DNA from: Desulfosporosinus nitroreducens
GTDB lineage: Bacteria; Bacillota; Desulfitobacteriia; Desulfitobacteriales; Desulfitobacteriaceae
Assembly: GCF_023897015.1 (NCBI RefSeq)
Contig: NZ_JAMHFY010000021.1
Coordinates: forward strand, 1-64,000
DNA length: 64,000 nucleotides
Reading direction: 5' to 3'
How positions within the stretch are numbered: position 1 is the stretch's first letter; each line of letters starts with the position of its first letter. The position numbers and the translations under genes were made by a program. Shown here one piece after another: positions 44,908 to 52,981 of this stretch. The notes under the pieces were generated by a model. It was not told the origin of the DNA and ran no database searches. It saw nothing but the letters and a program-made list of their open reading frames with translations.

Positions 44908-45660
44908 TTAGGCCTGTTTCAATAGCCTTTTGACCATGGCCTTATGAGCTAAATCTTCCAAGCAATCGTCAAGTTCCATCAAGCGAGTGTCCACTCCACG
45001 CCTTTGAATAGCCAATTCTAACAACAAATCAGCGAGATGCGGATTCTTAGGGAGGAGCGGTCCATGTAAATACGTTCCAAAGACGTTGAGGTAACGTACC
45101 CCTTCCCCACTGTCCTCACCGTTATTTCCATGACCGAATAAGACTTTGCCTAAAGGGCTAATCCCTTCACCCAAATAAGTTTTGCCTGAATGATTCTCAA
45201 ACCCAACCATTGTCCTAAATTTATTGGAATTACCACTTGATTTTTTCTCGTCAAGTTCCACAACCACATTTCCAATCAGACGCTTTGCCCCAGCAATTGT
45301 CCAGACATCCAATATGCCCAACCCGTCAATTCTTTCCCCATTAGTCATTTGATAGTATTTTCCTAGCATTTGATAACCACCGCAAATAGAAAGCACTACA
45401 AGACCATTCTCAATGGCCTTTCTAAGTTCATTCTCCCGACGCATAAGATCTTGAACCAGCAGGCCTTGTTCACGGTCAGAACCGCCGCCAATAAACAGAA
45501 TATCCATACCCATGAAATCCAAGTCTTCCCCTAGCGATGCTTTTTGAATTACCGGTTCAATTCCCCTCCAACGGCACCGAGCCGCTAACGTTAAAATATT
45601 ACCTCGATCTCCATAAAGGTCTAGTAAATCCGGATACAGATGGCAAATAGCAAGTTTCAC
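44908..45660 (-). CDS. gatD: GatD, glutaminase subunit of lipid II amidation
   Basis: 250-residue class I glutamine amidotransferase with the nucleophile Cys in VLSICGGYQML (about residue 94) and a His near FGTYLHGPLLP. With MurT it amidates the glutamate of the peptidoglycan stem to iso-glutamine. GTG start overlapping the murT stop (GTGA) indicates a tight pair. Confidence 0.9.
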   Translation of the reverse strand: MKLAICHLYPDLLDLYGDRGNILTLAARCRWRGIEPVIQKASLGEDLDFMGMDILFIGGGSDREQGLLVQDLMRRENELRKAIENGLVVLSICGGYQMLGKYYQMTNGERIDGLGILDVWTIAGAKRLIGNVVVELDEKKSSGNSNKFRTMVGFENHSGKTYLGEGISPLGKVLFGHGNNGEDSGEGVRYLNVFGTYLHGPLLPKNPHLADLLLELAIQRRGVDTRLMELDDCLEDLAHKAMVKRLLKQA

Positions 45661-47063
45661 GCGCTTGCCTCCTCTCCACGTTCCTTAGCTCTCGAATTCG
45701 ACAGCCCCGCACTCTTTTGACGGTCTTCCACGATCTCCCGAAGCGGAAAAAGCAGAGTATACGTGGGTAATATAAACCAAGCTTCGCCCTCTGCCCGACT
45801 TCCTGTCAACATCTTAAGGGCTCCGGCTAAACTATGTTCAAGTATAAGTTTCTCGACGGATACGCCGGCATATTTTAGCCTTAAGGCTATGTCTTCTGCT
45901 CTAAGACCTGTACATACCACTTTCTGTATGCGTGCCTCATACGTTCCTAATCGTTCAAAGTTCACATCCCAAAGCCAAGAAATATCTCGCCCATCCGCCG
46001 CTAGATCATTGATTCCGATTAGAATTCCCAGGGGTCTATCGACACCAATCATTGTCTGAATGACCTGATCAAACCCTGTCGGATTTTTAACGAGAGTTAA
46101 GGTGATTTCTCCCTCCGGGAGACTAAACCGTTCCATCCGTCCGGCTTGAGGGATAAATACTCGCAGTCCCTTTTCAATAACCTTATCCTTGAAACCTAAT
46201 TCACGGGCTGCTGTAAGAGCTGCAAGGGCATTGTACAGATTATAATACCCTTGCAAAGCTATCCTAAAGGCAACCTCATCAACCTGAAACAGCAGCAACC
46301 CTTCAGCCGGATGAACATCCTTCGCCAGAATTTTAGGCTCAGGACGATGGAAACCACACCCTGAACACTTGAAAATCCCCAATTGACCGTAGTGAAACAG
46401 CGTATAATCTAAGGCCGTTCCACATCCGGGGCAAAACCTGGCTTCCCGTGTCTCCTGACTATCCCCTTGGCTGTCTGGAGTGCGCTCCACCCCATAGTAA
46501 ATTGCCTGATTATGATTCGTACCAAACTGCGCAACTAAAGGATCGTCCGCATTTAAGACAAGAACCGTTTCTTTCGGCAAAGATCCTTTAACCATACGTA
46601 CTGTAGTATCTAATTCTCCGTAGCGATCGAGCTGATCGCGAAAAAAGTTAGTGACAATCGCTAAACTGGGAGACACTTGCTCACAAAACTTAGGAACTGT
46701 CGCTTCATCCACTTCCAGCAATGCTAAACTCGCTCGTGATAAACCATTCCACCCTGTATTCTGTATTAAGGCTCCCGTAATTCCAGTCACTAGGTTCGCG
46801 CCCGCTTGGTTAAAGGCAAACACTTTTCCGGCTTGACGCAAAATACTTGCCAGGAGATTAGCCGTTGTCGTTTTTCCATTGGTCCCAGTAACCATGATAA
46901 TTCCATCAGTATAGGCCACACTCAAGTGGCGCATGATCTGCGGGTCAATCCGGTTGGCAATCTTTCCGGGCAGGGTCGTACCTTTTTTCCCTATAACTAA
47001 CAGACCCATAGTTATTATCTTACCAGCCCATAGGGCAAGCCAAAAACGCCATGTTCGCTTCAT
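45657..47063 (-). CDS. murT: MurT, Mur-ligase-like subunit of lipid II amidation
   Basis: 468 residues: an N-terminal segment LPGKIANRIDP, the ATP-binding loop MVTGTNGKTTTANLLA, a zinc-ribbon insertion with CPGC and CSGC, and a C-terminal DUF1727 domain. It supplies ATP-dependent activation of the D-Glu carboxylate for GatD. The frame opens at a TTG (47123), but ATG 47061-47063 behind AAAGGAGT gives the standard N-terminus MKRTWRFWLALWAGK. Confidence 0.92.
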   Translation of the reverse strand: MKRTWRFWLALWAGKIITMGLLVIGKKGTTLPGKIANRIDPQIMRHLSVAYTDGIIMVTGTNGKTTTANLLASILRQAGKVFAFNQAGANLVTGITGALIQNTGWNGLSRASLALLEVDEATVPKFCEQVSPSLAIVTNFFRDQLDRYGELDTTVRMVKGSLPKETVLVLNADDPLVAQFGTNHNQAIYYGVERTPDSQGDSQETREARFCPGCGTALDYTLFHYGQLGIFKCSGCGFHRPEPKILAKDVHPAEGLLLFQVDEVAFRIALQGYYNLYNALAALTAARELGFKDKVIEKGLRVFIPQAGRMERFSLPEGEITLTLVKNPTGFDQVIQTMIGVDRPLGILIGINDLAADGRDISWLWDVNFERLGTYEARIQKVVCTGLRAEDIALRLKYAGVSVEKLILEHSLAGALKMLTGSRAEGEAWFILPTYTLLFPLREIVEDRQKSAGLSNSRAKERGEEASA

Positions 47064-47309
47064 GTTTACTCCTTTAATTGTTATCTCATACATTGTAGCA
47101 CTCTTATGTGTATTATCAACCAAACTCCATATAAAACAAACCTTATCTTTTTAAACCTTCCAATCAGTTAGCACTTTAGAATTAAGAGTAGTAGAAATCA
47201 TGTTTTCGATAGTTTTCTGATTATCTATTTTACCATGCCAAACTTAGATGTCGATAATTATTTCTGCCTGCTTTGTCGTTTCCTGACAGTAAATATGGAC
47301 TTGAAATTA

Positions 47310-47339
47310 TTGACTCGCTTATTAAAACTATGGGATAAT
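47310..47339 (+). promoter_or_regulatory. Promoter upstream of uppP
   Basis: TTGACT (47310-47315), 18-base spacer, GATAAT (47334-47339), giving a leader of about 110 bases before uppP. Confidence 0.6.
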
Positions 47340-47366
47340 GGTTGAGTGTCTATAGGAGTGTTATTA

Positions 47367-47411
47367 ATGGTTATCATAACCAAGCGCTTGGAGCCACTTA
47401 ACGAACCGTGA
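47367..47411 (+). CDS. Possible 14-residue leader peptide before uppP
   Basis: ATG at 47367 behind AGGAGTG encodes MVIITKRLEPLNEP and stops at 47411. The following leader contains self-complementary GGCTTAAGCC. It could couple leader translation to uppP expression; no terminator is seen, so evidence is thin. Confidence 0.35.
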   Translation: MVIITKRLEPLNEP

Positions 47412-47458
47412 GCTTAATATAGCGGCTTAAGCCATTTAGAACAATACTTAGAAATGAG

Positions 47459-48274
47459 ATGATGCTTTTGAATGATTATGTCAGCGCCTTGATTTTAGGG
47501 ATCGTAGAAGGAATTACCGAATTCCTCCCGATTTCCTCGACAGGGCACCTAATCATAGTGAACCAGTTTGTTGGGTTTACGGAACAATTTGCAAATATGT
47601 TTGATGTAGTAATACAACTGGGGGCCATTCTTTCCGTCGTTGTTTACTTTCGGCATAGACTTATTCCCTTCGGCAATTATAAGTCGGCCAAAAATCAAGA
47701 AATATTTGAGTTGTGGAAAAAGACCCTAGTCGGAGTTATCCCTGCCCTTGGAATTGGCTTTCTAGTAGCAGATTACATAGAAGAACTTCTGTTTAATACA
47801 ACAGTTGTCGCTATAGCCCTCATAATCGGTGGGTTAATTCTGTTATATATTGAAGGCAAGAGACCTGCCTTCCAAATTAAATCCATGAAACAACTCACTT
47901 ACAGAACTGCTCTTTTGATTGGGTTTATCCAGTGTTTAGCTATGATACCAGGAACCTCACGCTCAGCCTCAACCATCATAGGGGCTATGTTATTGGGTGC
48001 TTCAAGGGTCGTAGCCGCAGAATTTTCCTTCTTCTTAGCCATTCCTACTATGGTCGCTGCTTCTGGTTACACATTGTTAAAAAATGGACTCACCCTCAAC
48101 TTACATGAATTTATAGTGGTAGCTTTTGGGTTTTTTATATCATTTATAGTAGCTTGGTTAGTAATTGCCGGATTCATGAGTTACGTTAGCAAAAAGGATT
48201 TTAAGCCATTTGGTTACTACCGAGTTGTACTCGGAATCATTGTGCTTATGTATTTTGGTTTTATACCGGCCTAG
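47459..48274 (+). CDS. uppP: Undecaprenyl-diphosphatase (BacA type)
   Basis: 271-residue membrane phosphatase that recycles undecaprenyl diphosphate, the lipid carrier of wall synthesis; raised levels give bacitracin resistance. About eight helices, with catalytic motifs VEGITEFLPISSTGHLI near the N-terminus and PGTSRSASTI near residue 164. The only plus-strand gene in the 40-52 kb stretch. The ribosome binding site is weak, so the start could be a few codons later. Confidence 0.93.
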   Translation: MMLLNDYVSALILGIVEGITEFLPISSTGHLIIVNQFVGFTEQFANMFDVVIQLGAILSVVVYFRHRLIPFGNYKSAKNQEIFELWKKTLVGVIPALGIGFLVADYIEELLFNTTVVAIALIIGGLILLYIEGKRPAFQIKSMKQLTYRTALLIGFIQCLAMIPGTSRSASTIIGAMLLGASRVVAAEFSFFLAIPTMVAASGYTLLKNGLTLNLHEFIVVAFGFFISFIVAWLVIAGFMSYVSKKDFKPFGYYRVVLGIIVLMYFGFIPA

Positions 48275-48302
48275 ATTTCTTATAGGTTGATAGGACTTCG
48301 CA

Positions 48303-48333
48303 GAGCCCCTCCAGAAAAATTCCGGAGGGGCTC
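48303..48333 (+). terminator. Terminator of uppP
   Basis: GAGCCCCTCC (48303-48312) pairs with GGAGGGGCTC (48324-48333), followed by TTATT. Confidence 0.85.
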
Positions 48334-48379
48334 TTATTCTGCCTAAGTCAATTCACAAATCAAGTCTTGTGCGAGAAAT

Positions 48380-48637
48380 TTAAAAAGCTTTAAATCCATT
48401 GATGCTTTTATTTACAACTAGATCGAGTACCGGCCCCAACACAAAGCTTAAGAAAATCCGAAATCCCTCAGCCAATACTAGAGCTACGCCTATACGCAGT
48501 AAAAATCTCCCCCAACGGGATGTAGAACGACGCAGGATACCATCGTAATCCAAAGCTCCAGCAGCACCCCACCCGAGCACCAGGCAAAGCATAAAAAAGG
48601 CATAACTCAACCCAGTAGTTAGATCAAACATAGACAT
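48380..48637 (-). CDS. Small membrane protein of unknown function
   Basis: 85 residues with two or three hydrophobic helices (about 7-28, 43-62, 64-75) joined by a charged loop (DYDGILRRSTSRWGR). The frame extends to 48670, but the ATG at 48637 follows AAGGGGGTG at good spacing. Lies downstream of alr. It has a size and layout like DUF1146/YwzB-type proteins, but I could not confirm a family. Confidence 0.6.
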   Translation of the reverse strand: MSMFDLTTGLSYAFFMLCLVLGWGAAGALDYDGILRRSTSRWGRFLLRIGVALVLAEGFRIFLSFVLGPVLDLVVNKSINGFKAF

Positions 48638-48740
48638 GGCACCCCCTTGCCACAATTTATGAGGCAACAAAGGGTTTTATGTCTCAAAGAGCTTTACTTT
48701 TAATAATTAGATCACTTTGGACATAGTACAAGGGATGGTA

Positions 48741-49862
48741 TCAAGGCTCCGTTGGATCAATATAAACTCGCGGAACCCTTTTAGAAATTCCACAAACCAC
48801 TTCATAGCTAATGGTACCCATCCAATCTGCCATTTCTGTCGCTGTCAGCTGTTCGTTTCCATCTTTTCCCAAAATAGTTACGACATCCTCTACTTTTACT
48901 CCCGGAATCTTAGTTACATCCAGCATAGTCTGATCCATACAGATCCGCCCTATAATTGTTGAACGTCTTCCATGGATCAGCATTTCCCCTTGATTTGAAA
49001 GAGCTCTGCGCATTCCGTCCGCGTAACCTACCGGGACAGTTGCCACAACGGTCGGATAAGCCGCTTGAAATGTGCGGCCATAGCTTACAGTCTCTCCGGT
49101 ATTAATAGTTTTAACATGTGACACTTTGGCTTTCCAAGCCATTACCGGCTCTAGTCCAATATTTCCGTCAATTTGAGAAGATGGAGTGAGTCCATAGAGG
49201 CTAATTCCTAGACGAACAAGCTCAAAATGTGATTCCGGGAATTGAATGATCCCCGCGCTATTAGCCGCATGGCGAATCGGAATAGTAAGTCCGGCCCTCT
49301 TTAGCTCTTCATAGACAGTTTTAAAACATTTTAACTGTTTTCTGGCAAATGACAAATCTCTTTGGTCCGCAGTCGCAAAATGTGTGAAAATACCTTCAAT
49401 AAACAGATTTGGCAAATCGGCAATTCTTAGAATCTCAGCGACGTCGGTCTCACGAAATCCAATTCTCCCCATCCCTGTATCAATTTTTATATGTAGTCTC
49501 GCCGTTCGGTTAAGCCTCACAGCTGACTCGGAAAGTGCCTGAGCTTGAGCTAATTGAAAAACAGTGGGAATAATATCTCTTTCAACTAAAGTATCCGACT
49601 CATTCCGCTCCGTAGCACCAATGACCATGACCGCAACCTCAGGAAACGCCGCTTTAATTTCCAGGGCTTCTTGCAAAAGAGCAACACCAAAACGCTGTGC
49701 ACCACAGGCTATAAGCGTTTTTACAACAGGAATCGCGCCATGTCCGTAAGCATCCGCCTTTACGATCGGCATTATTTCACTTTTGGTATATGTCTGAAGC
49801 TTGTAGAAATTTTCTCTAAGGGTTTGCAGATTCACCTCAGCCCAGACCGGTCTCCCTCCCAT
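48741..49862 (-). CDS. alr: Alanine racemase
   Basis: 373-residue PLP enzyme making D-alanine for the cell wall. The PLP lysine is in PIVKADAYGHGA (about residue 34) and the conserved tail region has GRICMDQTMLDVT. It follows nnr by three bases. The acpS-nnr-alr series matches the acpS-alr neighbourhood of Bacillus. Confidence 0.95.
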   Translation of the reverse strand: MGGRPVWAEVNLQTLRENFYKLQTYTKSEIMPIVKADAYGHGAIPVVKTLIACGAQRFGVALLQEALEIKAAFPEVAVMVIGATERNESDTLVERDIIPTVFQLAQAQALSESAVRLNRTARLHIKIDTGMGRIGFRETDVAEILRIADLPNLFIEGIFTHFATADQRDLSFARKQLKCFKTVYEELKRAGLTIPIRHAANSAGIIQFPESHFELVRLGISLYGLTPSSQIDGNIGLEPVMAWKAKVSHVKTINTGETVSYGRTFQAAYPTVVATVPVGYADGMRRALSNQGEMLIHGRRSTIIGRICMDQTMLDVTKIPGVKVEDVVTILGKDGNEQLTATEMADWMGTISYEVVCGISKRVPRVYIDPTEP

Positions 49863-49865
49863 AGT

Positions 49866-51452
49866 TTATCCCCTCTTTCCCTCTAAGCCCTTATACTCTA
49901 ATGCACGCCTCACTTTAGGAATTTGATCTGCTACTTCCGAGGCCGTAAATCCAGACCAACCAAACTCTTTTGCTAACTCATCCGCTGCTTTACCATGTAA
50001 ATATACGCCTAGACAAGCCGCTTCCAGCGGTGAAACTCCTTGGGCTAACCAAGCAAGAATACTCCCGGTAAGAACATCTCCCGTCCCTCCTGCACCAAGT
50101 CCGGGATTTCCGGTTGGGTTAAAGAAAGCACGACCATCAGGGGAAGCAATGATAGTCACAGAACCCTTTAAAACGACTACAGCTTCCCACTCAACTGCTT
50201 TTGCCACCGCAATATCTAACCGATTCCTCTCAATATCTTCAACACTGCATTGACAGAGTCGAGCCATTTCACCAGGATGAGGCGTAAGTATCAACCCGCC
50301 TCTTCCATTTCTCAAACTCAACAGACCTGGTTCTAATGCTATGAGATTAAGGGCGTCAGCATCCAAGACAATTGGGCAACTAATATTTTTAAGAATTTCT
50401 TCTAAAACAGAAATAAACTCTATATTCTCACCTAGACCCGGACCTGCAGCAAGGGCTTTAGCTTTCTCAGATTGTTTTAAGACTACATGCCAAGCTTCTT
50501 CATTCAAAAAATCTTCTCCAGGCGCAGACCAAACAGTTGCCTCCGTGATGCTTGCATCCACTTCTTTTGCAATCCCTTGTGGAGCAACGATTTGTAACAA
50601 CCCAATTCCACTTCGCAAAGCTCCTTTTCCTGCTAACACTGATGCCCCGCTCATCCCTTTAGACCCTGCCACAAGAATACCTTTTCCATGAGTTCCTTTA
50701 TGCCCTTTGAGATGACGAATAGGGATCATATCGCGTACATCATCATCCATCAATACAAACGTAGAAATCCCTTCCTCTACCAGATAGGATTCTGGAATAG
50801 AAATGGGATCCACTACAACCCGTCCACAATATTCAGGCCCTTCACCGAGAAAAAGGCCCCATTTAGGGAGGCCAAAGGTAACTGTAGTTTGGGCCCGAAC
50901 CGCAGTTCGATAAACTTTACCGGTATTAGCCTCAACCCCGCTGGGAATATCAATAGAAACCACCCATCCAGGAGCACAGTTCACTTCATCCACATATTCT
51001 TCTATCAGGCCAGGCAAAGCCCCACGCATTCCAATTCCAAAAAGTGCATCTACAACGACATCTGCTTGCGCCAGAGCCAATCGTGTTAACCGCCGCTGTT
51101 TCTCTCCTTCGATTACAAATAATTTACCGGTGGTGCCTTGAAAAAGATACAAATTTAAAGCTGCATCTCCCTTCAATTCCTTAAGTGCAGCAAATACTAA
51201 AACCGTAACATCCATCCCTTGAAAAACTAAATGTCGAGCAACAGCCAAACCATCTCCGCCGTTATTTCCTTTGCCAACAAGAATCACTGCTTTTCGACCG
51301 TTTAGCCCCTCCTTACCTTTGGGGATACAACGTCGAATCTCTTCGACGACTGCCCAGGCTGCATTTTCCATAAGGAGCAAACTCGGAATACCATAATGAT
51401 GAATGGCTTTTTCTTCTATCTGCCGCATCTGTTCTGCATTAACCACACGCAC
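49866..51452 (-). CDS. nnr: Bifunctional NAD(P)HX epimerase/dehydratase
   Basis: About 528 residues. The N-terminal YjeF_N domain (residues 1-220; GKGNNGGDGLAVARHL) epimerises damaged NAD(P)H hydrates. The C-terminal YjeF_C domain (225-520; LTPHPGEMARL, GTGDVLTGSI) dehydrates them back using ADP or ATP. The GTG at 51452 behind GGGGTGGGG gives MRVVNAEQM, the usual start; GTG 51461 is an alternative. Confidence 0.94.
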   Translation of the reverse strand: MRVVNAEQMRQIEEKAIHHYGIPSLLLMENAAWAVVEEIRRCIPKGKEGLNGRKAVILVGKGNNGGDGLAVARHLVFQGMDVTVLVFAALKELKGDAALNLYLFQGTTGKLFVIEGEKQRRLTRLALAQADVVVDALFGIGMRGALPGLIEEYVDEVNCAPGWVVSIDIPSGVEANTGKVYRTAVRAQTTVTFGLPKWGLFLGEGPEYCGRVVVDPISIPESYLVEEGISTFVLMDDDVRDMIPIRHLKGHKGTHGKGILVAGSKGMSGASVLAGKGALRSGIGLLQIVAPQGIAKEVDASITEATVWSAPGEDFLNEEAWHVVLKQSEKAKALAAGPGLGENIEFISVLEEILKNISCPIVLDADALNLIALEPGLLSLRNGRGGLILTPHPGEMARLCQCSVEDIERNRLDIAVAKAVEWEAVVVLKGSVTIIASPDGRAFFNPTGNPGLGAGGTGDVLTGSILAWLAQGVSPLEAACLGVYLHGKAADELAKEFGWSGFTASEVADQIPKVRRALEYKGLEGKRG

Positions 51453-51475
51453 TTTCCCCACCCCAGTTCTCTATA

Positions 51476-51832
51476 TTAGCTTAAAATTGCGAACGCCATC
51501 GCTTGAGTTCGATTATGGGATAAACTAACTCGAACTTCTGATCCGCCCCTGGCACATGCCTGATCCATTGCTTTAAGACTAAGAAAAACTTGCGGTTCTC
51601 CCCTTACGTTACTCAAAATCTCTATATCATGCCAGGACAATCCTTGTAAGCCAGTTCCCAAAGTCTTAAGAACTGCCTCTTTTCCAGCAAAACGTGCTGC
51701 ATAACTCTGAATACCTTTCCCAATTAAGGCTTCCCGCTCTCGAATTGTGAAAAGGCGCTCAATTAATCTAGGTTGACGTTTAAACGCCTGTGCCACTCGT
51801 TCTATTTCTATAATATCAATGCCAGGATACAT
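51476..51832 (-). CDS. acpS: Holo-ACP synthase
   Basis: 118-residue enzyme that attaches 4'-phosphopantetheine from CoA to acyl carrier protein. Conserved GIDIIEIERV near the N-terminus (Asp is a magnesium ligand) and RFAGKEAVLKTLGTG in the middle (Glu is the other ligand). GGAGTAAG precedes the ATG; the gene begins 21 bases after the BusR-like regulator stop. Confidence 0.95.
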   Translation of the reverse strand: MYPGIDIIEIERVAQAFKRQPRLIERLFTIREREALIGKGIQSYAARFAGKEAVLKTLGTGLQGLSWHDIEILSNVRGEPQVFLSLKAMDQACARGGSEVRVSLSHNRTQAMAFAILS

Positions 51833-51853
51833 TTTTAACTTACTCCATCCAAC

Positions 51854-52453
51854 TTATAAAATTGACCTTAGCTTCTGTTGCCCCTCTGCTGAACCTGCTG
51901 CCAGCAGGACGTCCTCTCCACGCAGGACAAAGCTGGCGTCTGGAGAAAATTGTTCCAATCCGTCTCGAACCACTGCCACAATAGTTGCCCCTGTTCGCTC
52001 TCGAATTTTTAATTCTCTCAAAGTCTTGCCAATGGCAGGGGATGTTTTTCCGATTTCGATTTCTCCAACATCCAACCACCGAGACATTAGACGGTCAGTA
52101 TAACCTAGGAATTTATTAAGATGACTTTCAATCTTTAAGTCAATTTCACGCCTTTGATCCATAAGCTTCTTAAGATCTTCAACAAAGACTTGAATTTCCC
52201 CTTTTTGATCAAATGATTTAACAAATTTTTCTGCCATGGCCTTTGAGGTTACGGTGATCCCTACTCCTTGACTGACCACAACCACACCGACATTTTGCAA
52301 AACTGCGATGGCCCGGCGAATAGTTTCTGGAGAAACGTTATACCGTCCTGCTAACGTCGAACGGCCATGAATTTTCACCCCTTCATGATATTCTCCCATC
52401 ATGATTGCGTGAGCTATATCAATAGCAATTTCCTGATACCGAGCCTTTTCCAA
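51854..52453 (-). CDS. GntR-RCK_C regulator, BusR-like (probable c-di-AMP sensor)
   Basis: 199 residues: GntR-type winged helix (about 1-75; STLAGRYNVSPETIRRAIAVL), a coiled-coil linker (80-110) and a TrkA_C/RCK_C domain (about 115-199; SPAIGKTLRELKIRERTGATIV, VLRGEDVLLAAGS). This is the layout of BusR, the repressor of osmolyte-uptake genes in lactococci and streptococci, whose RCK_C domain binds cyclic di-AMP. Next to it, in the other direction, is a c-di-AMP riboswitch. It probably represses osmolyte genes at high c-di-AMP. DNA target and ligand are inferred. Confidence 0.82.
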   Translation of the reverse strand: MEKARYQEIAIDIAHAIMMGEYHEGVKIHGRSTLAGRYNVSPETIRRAIAVLQNVGVVVVSQGVGITVTSKAMAEKFVKSFDQKGEIQVFVEDLKKLMDQRREIDLKIESHLNKFLGYTDRLMSRWLDVGEIEIGKTSPAIGKTLRELKIRERTGATIVAVVRDGLEQFSPDASFVLRGEDVLLAAGSAEGQQKLRSIL

Positions 52454-52479
52454 TTATGTTCAACCCCTTATCCAATCTC

Positions 52480-52507
52480 GCTGATTCGTGGTTCATAGTT
52501 CGTGGTT
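52480..52507. repeat. Short TTCGTGG/TTCATAG heptad repeat
   Basis: GATTCGTGGTTCATAGTTCGTGG, three degenerate heptads, is like the array at 23330-23352. It lies in the BusR-like gene's upstream region. Confidence 0.55.
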
Positions 52508-52583
52508 TGAATAACTAATAATAAAATATTCAATCGAATTCTAACCTATTATAACATAGCCAAATCTTGGTTACATCATGCTA

Positions 52584-52624
52584 TTGACAGGTAACAACTC
52601 TTGTGTTAATATAAGGTTGTCAGT
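52584..52624 (+). promoter_or_regulatory. Sigma-A promoter of the riboswitch-eam unit with operator-like half-site
   Basis: TTGACA (52584-52589), 17-base spacer, TAATAT (52607-52612). GTTGTCAGT at 52616-52624 lies on the start site and is identical to the half-site of the perfect dyad at the other c-di-AMP riboswitch promoter. TGACA within the -35 box could be the opposite half. Confidence 0.7.
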
Positions 52625-52639
52625 AAAATAAATATTTTT

Positions 52640-52752
52640 ACCTTGCTGAATTTCCAAAAGGAAAACGGGGGAACCACTTCTTGGGGTGAATCGCCAAATG
52701 GCGTAGAGCAGTTTTCAGCTCGAACCCGACAGCTAACCTCGTAAGCGTTGAA
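52640..52752 (+). promoter_or_regulatory. ydaO/yuaA-type c-di-AMP riboswitch
   Basis: Contains in order TGCTGAATTTCC, ACGGGGGAACC, TTGGGGTGAATCGCC, GGCGTAGAGC and CTCGAACCCGACAGCTAACC followed by TCGTAAGCG, the conserved blocks of the ydaO class. A terminator follows at 52790. In this class ligand binding turns genes off, so eam should be made when c-di-AMP is low. Confidence 0.9.
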
Positions 52753-52789
52753 ACACGTTAGCGTGATATTTTGCGTTTAATTCTTTTGG

Positions 52790-52817
52790 GAACCGACGAT
52801 TTGATTGGTTCTTTTTT
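52790..52817 (+). terminator. Riboswitch-controlled terminator
   Basis: GAACCGA (52790-52796) pairs with TTGGTTC (52805-52811), followed by TTTTTTG and more T. Likely the expression platform. A second stem AAGCTTGGC/GCCAAGCTT lies at 52828-52850. Confidence 0.8.
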
Positions 52818-52860
52818 GTTTTTTAGAAAGCTTGGCTTAGCGCCAAGCTTCCGTGCAAGC

Positions 52861-52900
52861 GGTAGCCATAGCGACACTTATGCGTTAGCCACGGATGGCG
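52861..52900. repeat. Sequence related to the 24.8-kb repeat
   Basis: Reverse strand reads CGCCATCCGTGGCTA, then GTGTCGCTATGGCTACC. This resembles TCGCCATCCTTGGCTACAGTG of the 36-bp units at 24779. It lies between the riboswitch terminator and eam. Confidence 0.45.
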
Positions 52901-52981
52901 TACAAAACACTCTCCTCACTGGAGAAAAGCACAGCTGGATGAATTAAGTTTCAACTGGAAACAGATAAAGGAGGAATATAT

